From assembly GCF_900459225.1 (NCBI RefSeq), contig NZ_UHFH01000003.1, positions 2,032,001 through 2,096,000 of the forward strand: a DNA stretch of 64,000 bases, in the 5' to 3' direction. Source of the stretch: Streptococcus dysgalactiae subsp. dysgalactiae (GTDB taxonomy: Bacteria; Bacillota; Bacilli; Lactobacillales; Streptococcaceae). Positions within the stretch are counted from its first letter, which is position 1. Every line of letters begins with the position of its first letter. The translations under genes and the position numbers were made by a program. Below the pieces are notes generated by a model. That model saw nothing but the letters and a program-made list of their open reading frames with translations, did no database searches and was not told the DNA's origin. Positions 57,691-64,000 of the stretch are shown piece by piece.

Positions 57691-57795
57691 AGTACACACT
57701 ATTTCCTTGATTCACAATCGTTCAAAGATTAGTGTATGACGATGAGTTAGTTGTTAATCATGGCTTTTTTCAACCTCTTATTTCATTTATTACTT

Positions 57796-58710
57796 TTATT
57801 TTAGCAGCTTAGGTTTCTTCTGTAAAGCCTTTTCAATAGGCTTATCAAAATTTTTACGACGAATTTTAAAATCTGAACTAATCACTTCATCCACATCAAG
57901 AATGGAGATGAAAGCATCTGGGTCTAATTCTGCTAGTATCCGTTTCACTTCTCTGACTTCTGTTGGATTAAGGGTCACATACATGATATTGTAATCATTC
58001 CCTGAATAAGCCCCCTGACCCTTCAAGTAAGTCACCCCACGGTTAATTTCATTTAAAATAGCCTGAGCGGCAGCTTCAGAATGCTTGGTAATGATGATCA
58101 TACCACGGATAGTATACCCACCATTTTGGACAACACTAATCATTTGGCTAAAGACAAAACTAGCCACTAAGGTGTAAAGCATATGTTTTAAGTCCACATA
58201 GGTCAAGGAAGCCGTCAAAACAAGGGCATCAACTAGCAGTAAGGTCTGACCTAATTTAGCGCCAAATTTTTCTTCAGCAATCCGTCCGATAATATCTGTT
58301 CCTCCCGTCGTTGCACCATAGCGGAAAACCAGGCCACTGCCAATCCCCGAAAAGAGTCCTGCCACGACAGCTACTAACATCATATCATTTTCTAGCCCCA
58401 ATTCCATGGGAAACTTTTGCCACATCCAGATAAACACAGACATCAGAACTGTTCCGTAAATAGTCAATGCTAAGGAACGCTTCCCAAAAATTTTTGCTCC
58501 TAAAATGAAAAGCGGGAGGTTAAACAAAAGAGAAGAGTAAGCGGGGTTAATCCCAAAATGTGCATGTAAAATTAGGGTTATTCCTGCCACACCACCCTCA
58601 GCTAAGGCATTGGCCATATTAAAATTAACAAATCCAAAAGTGTAGATGGCCACTCCTAGGGCTATTAACAACAGTTCTATTAGTTTAGTCAGTTTATCGT
58701 GACGTATCAT
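57796..58710 (-). CDS. YitT family (DUF161/DUF2179) membrane protein, copy 1
   Basis: 304 residues. Five to six hydrophobic N-terminal segments (about 10-190) hold the family pattern FNMANALAEGGVAGITLIL and YGATTGGTDIIGRI. The C-terminal soluble DUF2179 domain (about 205-290) has TIRGMIIITKHSEA and NYNIMYVTLNPTEV. The transport role is unknown. It is one of three tandem paralogues, encoded 29 bases after copy 2. Confidence 0.88.
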   Translation of the reverse strand: MIRHDKLTKLIELLLIALGVAIYTFGFVNFNMANALAEGGVAGITLILHAHFGINPAYSSLLFNLPLFILGAKIFGKRSLALTIYGTVLMSVFIWMWQKFPMELGLENDMMLVAVVAGLFSGIGSGLVFRYGATTGGTDIIGRIAEEKFGAKLGQTLLLVDALVLTASLTYVDLKHMLYTLVASFVFSQMISVVQNGGYTIRGMIIITKHSEAAAQAILNEINRGVTYLKGQGAYSGNDYNIMYVTLNPTEVREVKRILAELDPDAFISILDVDEVISSDFKIRRKNFDKPIEKALQKKPKLLK

Positions 58711-58739
58711 TCATTATCCTCACTATTCGTTAAAATGGG

Positions 58740-59639
58740 TTACCGTTTGGAAACATTGCTTCGACTTTTCTTTTTATGGTATTTGCTCTTAGTGGCAACA
58801 AACTCTGGGCTATTCACTTCATCCACATCAAAATAAGAAACAAATGCATTCGGATCGATTTGAGCTAGAAAGGCTTTTAACTCCCTAATATCTGTTCGCC
58901 CCAAAGCCACATAAATGACTTTTTTACCACGACCAGAATAGGCCCCTTCACCATGTAAGTAAGTGACTCCCCTCCCTAACTCCTCCATAATGAACCGAGC
59001 AATTGTCTCCGATTGATCTGAAATAATAAGGGTGCCACGTGCAGTATAACCGCCTTGTTGTACCAGACGAACAATCTGACCATACATAAAACTAGCAATT
59101 AAAGCATACATCATTTGAGGCAATGAAATATAGGTTAAAGAAACAATCATGACAAAAATATCAATCCCCAAAAGGGCTTGATTCAGTTGTAAACCTAATT
59201 TGTCTTCAAATAATTTGGCAATAATATCTGCTCCACCGATGGTTCCACCATTTCGAAAGACAAGTCCTCCACCAAGTCCTCCTATAATCCCAGCCATCAA
59301 CGAAACCACTAAATTATCATGATCCAAATCAACTACCAAAGGAAGTTGCTGAAAGACCCAAACAAAAAAGTAAAGCGAAAAAATGCCTGTCACTGTGTAA
59401 GCCATGGCTCTTTTCCCAAAAAGTTTGGCGCCTAGTAGCACTAGAGGCAAATTTATCAGATATCCTGTCAAAGAGGGGTCGACATCAAACAGGGCCTTCC
59501 CAACTAACGTTAAACCAGCTAGTCCATTAGCCGCAATCCGATTAGCCATGTAAAAATAAACAAAGGCAAATGCATAGATAGCTGCTCCTAAAATAATAAA
59601 GCAAAAATTCTTTAGCTGTAACCGTTGATTAACTGTCAT
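58740..59639 (-). CDS. YitT family membrane protein, copy 2
   Basis: 299 residues, same layout as copy 1: FYMANRIAANGLAGLTLV, FRNGGTIGGADIIAK, then a soluble domain with TARGTLIISDQSETI and KKVIYVALGRTDI. It is clearly closer to copy 1 than to copy 3, so the pair arose by a later duplication. The C-terminus is Lys/Arg/Ser-rich. RBS GGAGGTG. It lies 20 bases after copy 3. Confidence 0.88.
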   Translation of the reverse strand: MTVNQRLQLKNFCFIILGAAIYAFAFVYFYMANRIAANGLAGLTLVGKALFDVDPSLTGYLINLPLVLLGAKLFGKRAMAYTVTGIFSLYFFVWVFQQLPLVVDLDHDNLVVSLMAGIIGGLGGGLVFRNGGTIGGADIIAKLFEDKLGLQLNQALLGIDIFVMIVSLTYISLPQMMYALIASFMYGQIVRLVQQGGYTARGTLIISDQSETIARFIMEELGRGVTYLHGEGAYSGRGKKVIYVALGRTDIRELKAFLAQIDPNAFVSYFDVDEVNSPEFVATKSKYHKKKSRSNVSKR

Positions 59640-59659
59640 AGCACCTCCTGTGTTTTTTA

Positions 59660-60601
59660 TTAATCTTCTTCAACAAATCGACCGATAATCCTCACGTTTT
59701 CAGCAACTGAAACAAAGGCTTGAGGGTCTGCTTTTAACATCAACCATTTAAATTCTGTATATTCTTCTCGTGTCAAAATGGTAATTAAGACGGCTTTTTG
59801 TTCATGCTTATAGGTACCCTCTGCATCATTAATACTCGTCACGCCACGATGTAATCGTTTGTGAATCATTTGAATCACACGCTCTGGATGACTTGTGATG
59901 ATGGTTGCCTGCATTTTCTTTTGCTTGGTAAAAATGGCATCCGTAACACGGCTCGATACAAAGATAGAGACCATAGAATAGAGGGCGTACTGCCAACCAA
60001 ACAAGATGCCCGCAAAGGTCAAAATGGCACCATTTACCATCAGTGACAAACTTCCCACATCTTTTCCAGTTCGCTTTCTAAGAGTCAAACTAATAATATC
60101 AGTTCCACCACTTGAAATCCGTGATTTAAAACCTGTACCAATTCCCATACCCATGACCAAACCACCAAAAATAGAATTGATAAGAGGATCAGTCGTCAGC
60201 GTCACTTGAGGCATGATTTGAATAAAGAAAGAGCTCATGCTAACCGTAATAAAGGTAAAAATAGTAAATTGATGTCCAATTTTATACCAAGCTAGAATAA
60301 GCAAAGGAATATTTATCAAGTAAAACGCAAGGGCAATCGGGAAGTCATAGCCTAAAAGTCGATGACTAAGAGCTGAAAAAACCTGTGCTAGACCAGTTGC
60401 TCCACTTGAATAAACATGCCCTGGTTGGAAGAAAAAATTCACAGCAATACTTGAGAGAATGCCATAAAGCAGAGAAGCGGAAATCTTCTCTGCATACTTT
60501 TCTCTTGAAATACTTCTTAGAGCGTGGAGTAGCCCAACTTTCTTGGCTCCCCTACTAATGACATATTTTACTTTTTTCTTATAAGTTGTTTTCTTAATCA
60601 T
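59660..60601 (-). CDS. YitT family membrane protein, copy 3
   Basis: 313 residues. A basic N-terminal stretch ([16 protein letters not shown]) precedes the membrane part. Family motifs [17 protein letters not shown] and [13 protein letters not shown] and a DUF2179 domain with [13 protein letters not shown] and [13 protein letters not shown] are present. It is more divergent from copies 1 and 2. It overlaps aspS by eight bases, so all three may be read with aspS. Confidence 0.88.
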   Translation of the reverse strand: MIKKTTYKKKVKYVISRGAKKVGLLHALRSISREKYAEKISASLLYGILSSIAVNFFFQPGHVYSSGATGLAQVFSALSHRLLGYDFPIALAFYLINIPLLILAWYKIGHQFTIFTFITVSMSSFFIQIMPQVTLTTDPLINSIFGGLVMGMGIGTGFKSRISSGGTDIISLTLRKRTGKDVGSLSLMVNGAILTFAGILFGWQYALYSMVSIFVSSRVTDAIFTKQKKMQATIITSHPERVIQMIHKRLHRGVTSINDAEGTYKHEQKAVLITILTREEYTEFKWLMLKADPQAFVSVAENVRIIGRFVEED

Positions 60602-62342
60602 GACTTTCTATTTGAAGAGTGAGTTCTTCTAATTGTTTTTCAGAAACAAGACTAGGTGCTTGCGTCATTGGATCAGAGGCTTTGTTATTTTTAGGGAAGG
60701 CAATAACTTCTCGAATATTGTCTTTTCCAGCAAGCAACATGACAAAACGGTCAAGACCAATAGCCAAGCCACCATGTGGTGGGAAGCCGTAGTCCATCGC
60801 TTCTAGTAAGAAACCAAATTGGTCATTAGCTTCTTCTGCAGTAAACCCAAGAGCTTTGAACATAAGCTCTTGCATCTCTTTTTGATTGATACGAAGGCTA
60901 CCACCACCAAGCTCGTAGCCATTTAATACGATGTCATAAGCAATGGCCTGTACCTTAGCCAAATCACCCTCTAACTCATGAGCTGATTCTGGCGTTGGAA
61001 GAGTAAATGGGTGATGAGCTGACATGTAACGCCCTTCTTCTTCTGACCACTCAAACATTGGCCAATCAACCACCCAAAGGAAATTAAACTGCGACTGATC
61101 AATCATGTCAAGGTCCTTGGCAATACGATTGCGAAGGGCCCCCAACGTATTATTAGCAACCTCAAGAGTATCCGCCACAAATAAAACCAAATCATTCTCA
61201 GCAAGTTTTAATTGGCTTGACAACTCTGTCTCAATAGCTGTCAAGAATTTAGCTACTGGGCCTGCCAATTGACCATCTGTCACCTTAACCCAGGCAAGGC
61301 CTTTAGCGCCAAATTGTTTGGCAAACTCAGTTAGTTTGTCAATATCTTTACGAGAGTATCGATCTGCATTTCCCTTAACCACAATCGCCTTGACAGCTGT
61401 TGCTTCTGAGAAAACCTTGAAGTCAATTCCCTTGACAGTTGCTGTCAAGTCTTGTAAAAGCATTTCAAAACGTGTGTCTGGTTTATCAGAACCGTAGCTA
61501 TTCATTGCTACATCGTAACTCATGCGTGGGAATGGTAAGGTTACATCTATTCCTTTTGTCTCTTTCATCACTTTAGCAATCATGCCTTCAACGATGTCTT
61601 GAATTTCTTGTTCAGAAAGGAATGACGTTTCCAAGTCAACTTGTGTAAACTCAGGTTGACGATCACCACGTAGATCTTCATCACGGAAACATTTCACAAT
61701 TTGATAATAGCGATCAAAGCCAGCATTCATCAATAATTGTTTGGTAATTTGCGGACTTTGTGGCAAAGCATAGAAATGCCCTTGGCTAACACGACTTGGA
61801 ACCAGATAGTCACGCGCACCTTCTGGAGTTGATTTTGTCAACATAGGTGTTTCGACATCAATAAACTCAAGGTCATCAAGGTAATTACGGATAGAATGAG
61901 TCACTTTTGCACGTAGCTTGAAGTTTTCTAACATTTCTGGACGACGTAAATCTAAGTAACGGTAACGTAAACGTGTGTCGTCACTTACCTCAACGTCATC
62001 TTTAATTTCAAAAGGGGTCGTTTTAGCTGTGTTTAAAATGGTCAAAGCAAATACTTTTAGCTCAACCATCCCTGTCGCCAACTTATCATTAGCTTGTTGT
62101 CGAGCTTCAACAAGACCTTCCACTTCAATCACATATTCACTACGTAGACGTTCAGCAGTTGCCATCACATCACTAGACACATCCTCAGGATTAATGACTA
62201 ATTGCATCACACCCTCACGGTCACGCAAATCAATAAAGATGAGACCACCCAAGTCACGTCGGCGTCCTACCCATCCTTTCAATGTGATTGTCGTTCCAAT
62301 GTGTTCTTCGCGAACACGCCCTGCATACATGCTACGTTTCAT
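60594..62342 (-). CDS. aspS: Aspartyl-tRNA synthetase
   Basis: 582 residues, the normal bacterial length, class II. It starts [16 protein letters not shown]; an upstream in-frame ATG (62393) would add 17 non-conserved residues and is rejected. The OB fold has [22 protein letters not shown]. Class II motif 2 has [18 protein letters not shown] and motif 3 [13 protein letters not shown]. The GAD insertion domain is present. An extended -10 (TGCTATAAT, minus, 62433-62441) is upstream. Confidence 0.97.
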   Translation of the reverse strand: MKRSMYAGRVREEHIGTTITLKGWVGRRRDLGGLIFIDLRDREGVMQLVINPEDVSSDVMATAERLRSEYVIEVEGLVEARQQANDKLATGMVELKVFALTILNTAKTTPFEIKDDVEVSDDTRLRYRYLDLRRPEMLENFKLRAKVTHSIRNYLDDLEFIDVETPMLTKSTPEGARDYLVPSRVSQGHFYALPQSPQITKQLLMNAGFDRYYQIVKCFRDEDLRGDRQPEFTQVDLETSFLSEQEIQDIVEGMIAKVMKETKGIDVTLPFPRMSYDVAMNSYGSDKPDTRFEMLLQDLTATVKGIDFKVFSEATAVKAIVVKGNADRYSRKDIDKLTEFAKQFGAKGLAWVKVTDGQLAGPVAKFLTAIETELSSQLKLAENDLVLFVADTLEVANNTLGALRNRIAKDLDMIDQSQFNFLWVVDWPMFEWSEEEGRYMSAHHPFTLPTPESAHELEGDLAKVQAIAYDIVLNGYELGGGSLRINQKEMQELMFKALGFTAEEANDQFGFLLEAMDYGFPPHGGLAIGLDRFVMLLAGKDNIREVIAFPKNNKASDPMTQAPSLVSEKQLEELTLQIESHD

Positions 62343-62432
62343 AAATAAATTCCCTAAAACAAACAGAATCCTGTGAAACCTGCTCGTTTCCAATTCCTTT
62401 CACAATATAAATCAATTAATTCATTCCCTACT

Positions 62433-62441
62433 ATTATAGCA
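62433..62441 (-). promoter_or_regulatory. Extended -10 promoter of aspS
   Basis: TGCTATAAT in the minus direction, about 90 bases before the aspS start. No clear -35 lies at the right distance. Confidence 0.55.
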
Positions 62442-62574
62442 AAAAGCCCTTAAAAACCCCACCCATTTAAAAAGAGTTTTTCTAAAGATAGAACAAGAAT
62501 ACTGAGTCGTCAGCATTTTGACATATCAGGTGTCCTCACAGAATACTAAGAAAGCTAATCAATCCCCTTACCGA

Positions 62575-62627
62575 AAACAAACAGGTGCTACTTCCTTCTA
62601 AAAAGAGAAGTTACACCTGTTTTAGTG
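62575..62627. terminator. Terminator-like hairpin between hisS and aspS
   Basis: AAACAGGTG(C/T)(T/A)ACTTC arms at 62579-62595 and 62606-62624 pair as a long stem with short bulges. In the minus direction a GTTTG-TTTTCGG follows; in the plus direction TTTTAG follows. It should terminate hisS, or act in both directions. Confidence 0.6.
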
Positions 62628-62679
62628 ATTATATTCTAAACAATCATATCAACAAAAGTTTATGACGACAATAAAGCCA

Positions 62680-63960
62680 TTAAGACAATAATTGCTCTGA
62701 GACGTTCGCAAAGTTGGTCATAATATCTTCAAAACTGACTTCCAATTCTTGGCGGCTATGATTATTCTTAATCACAGCTTTGCCTGCTTCAACTTCACTT
62801 TCTCCTAAAGTAATTACCAATTTTGCTTTAAAAGTATCGGCTGATTTAAACTGAGCTTTAATCTTACGCCCAAGGTAATCCCGTTCAGCTGTAAACCCTT
62901 GATGGCGAATGGCTTGAACCAATTCTAAGGCTTTGCTATTAGCACCGTCACCTAGCACAGCGAGGTAAACATCCATCTCTGTCTCAATTGGCAAGGTAAG
63001 GCCCTGCTTTTCAATAATCATCAAGAGACGTTCTAAACCAAGACCAAATCCAAATCCTGGAGTCTCAGGCCCACCAAAATAACCTACCAAACTATCATAA
63101 CGTCCACCCGCACAGATGGTTAAGTCAGAGCCTTCCACAGACGTGATGAATTCAAAAATAGTGTGGTTATAGTAATCAAGGCCACGTACCATATTGGTGT
63201 CAATCACATAAGGAATGTCAAGTGCTTCAAGCATAGCTTTGACTGTCTCAAAATGCGCCTGACTTTCCTCATCTAAATAATCCAAAATAGAAGGCGCCTT
63301 TTCAACGGCTAGTTTATCTTCTTTTTCTTTAGAATCAAGCACGCGCAGTGGGTTTTCATCCAAGCGACGTTGACTATCTTTAGATAATTGATCACGCATT
63401 GGTGTCAAATAATGAATCAAGGCTTGACGATAGGCAGCACGACTTTCGGGACTTCCTAAACTATTTAAGTGAAGGGTGACATCCTTAATGCCCAATTTTT
63501 CAAAGAGGTGATAGGCCATTGCAATGGTTTCAACATCTGTTGCTGGATTAGCAGCACCGAAACATTCTACCCCAATCTGGTGAAATTCCCGTAAACGACC
63601 AGCTTGAGGGCGTTCGTAGCGGAACATGGAACCGATATAATAAAGTTTGACAGGTTTTTGGACCTCTGGCGCAAACAATTTATTTTCAACATAAGAACGC
63701 ACCACTGGAGCTGTACCCTCTGGTCGCAAGGTAATGTGACGATCTCCTTTATCGTAAAAATCGTACATTTCCTTCGTCACAATATCAGTCGCATCACCTA
63801 CAGACCGCGAGATTACCTCGTAGTGTTCAAACATAGGGGTACGAATTTCTCCATAATTATATTGGCTAAACGTATCACGCGCAACAGATTCCACATACTG
63901 CCATTTCGCAGCATCCCCAGGCAGAATATCCTGAGTTCCTTTTGGTTTTTGAAATGCCAT
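62680..63960 (-). CDS. hisS: Histidyl-tRNA synthetase
   Basis: 426 residues, class II. Motif 1-2 has [20 protein letters not shown], and the HisA and HisB boxes are [11 protein letters not shown] and [13 protein letters not shown], with motif 3 [12 protein letters not shown]. The C-terminal anticodon domain runs from about 330. The family start [15 protein letters not shown] is at 63960; an ATG three codons upstream (63969) is less likely. It is followed by aspS, the usual order in Firmicutes. A T-box upstream is possible but outside the window. Confidence 0.97.
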   Translation of the reverse strand: MAFQKPKGTQDILPGDAAKWQYVESVARDTFSQYNYGEIRTPMFEHYEVISRSVGDATDIVTKEMYDFYDKGDRHITLRPEGTAPVVRSYVENKLFAPEVQKPVKLYYIGSMFRYERPQAGRLREFHQIGVECFGAANPATDVETIAMAYHLFEKLGIKDVTLHLNSLGSPESRAAYRQALIHYLTPMRDQLSKDSQRRLDENPLRVLDSKEKEDKLAVEKAPSILDYLDEESQAHFETVKAMLEALDIPYVIDTNMVRGLDYYNHTIFEFITSVEGSDLTICAGGRYDSLVGYFGGPETPGFGFGLGLERLLMIIEKQGLTLPIETEMDVYLAVLGDGANSKALELVQAIRHQGFTAERDYLGRKIKAQFKSADTFKAKLVITLGESEVEAGKAVIKNNHSRQELEVSFEDIMTNFANVSEQLLS

Positions 63961-64000
63961 GGTTAACATACTAAGAGAGTGCTACTTCAAGACATAAACG

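Noticed and set aside
62343..62393. 17-residue N-terminal extension of aspS
   Set aside because: It is not conserved in the family, whose proteins start at [10 protein letters not shown], and it has no ribosome site.

Overview
The window is a low-GC chromosomal segment from a pyogenic-group Streptococcus. Gene content and order fit S. pyogenes or its sister species S. dysgalactiae: ahpCF, a full histidine-utilisation (hut) cluster, rpsB-tsf, pepO, the trehalose genes, nrdD-nrdG, spx-recA-cinA, tag-ruvA-lmrP-mutL, mutS-argR-argS, aspS-hisS. I lean to S. dysgalactiae. In S. pyogenes, mutS and mutL are normally close neighbours or split by a SpyCI-type island, whereas here a serum-opacity-factor/FnBA-type fibronectin-binding protein lies between them. 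That species call is an inference, not proven by the sequence.

Layout. 1-3190: a CsbD-like stress protein, tRNA-Cys, and the peroxide-reducing pair ahpC-ahpF behind a cre-like site. 3199-18141: hutI diverges from hutU-ftcD-fchA-fhs-hutD-permease-hutH-hutG, followed by a large convergent BTAD/ATPase/TPR (SARP-like) regulator. Together the enzymes turn histidine into glutamate and feed the formimino carbon to tetrahydrofolate, from which Fhs can recover ATP. 18142-20403: rpsB and tsf with a leader and an internal terminator. 20438-27298: pepO, then treB-treC (PTS uptake and hydrolysis of trehalose) diverging from treR. 27345-29709: a DUF24/HxlR regulator divergent from a two-domain VOC dioxygenase, resembling a CatR/CatE quinone-response pair, then yaaA. 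29714-34582: the anaerobic ribonucleotide reductase operon (nrdD, a 48-aa protein, an oxidoreductase, a GNAT, nrdG) with two NrdR boxes, a structured RNA and a DnaA-box group.

34589-45644 is almost entirely on the minus strand: a polytopic membrane protein, a 39-aa protein, DUF1292-ruvX-ireB, spx, the competence operon cinA-recA with a perfect SigX box, and the DNA-repair run mutL-lmrP-ruvA-tag-VOC. 45645-50843 is an accessory island between mutL and mutS. It holds a decayed tyrosine-recombinase gene, other decayed sequence, and a 1075-aa LPXTG surface protein with a degenerate von Willebrand A-like domain and tandem fibronectin-binding repeats. 50844-63960: mutS-ylbF-argR, argS, an ABC-F ribosomal protein with a leader, three tandem YitT-family membrane proteins, aspS and hisS.

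The main observations for follow-up are the insertion that splits the mutS/mutL pair, the integrase relic at the 5' side of mutL, the candidate SARP heptamers in the hut promoter region, the nested RNA structure downstream of nrdD, and the DnaA-box group in a convergent gap. No CRISPR array, rRNA operon, complete prophage or complete insertion sequence was seen.
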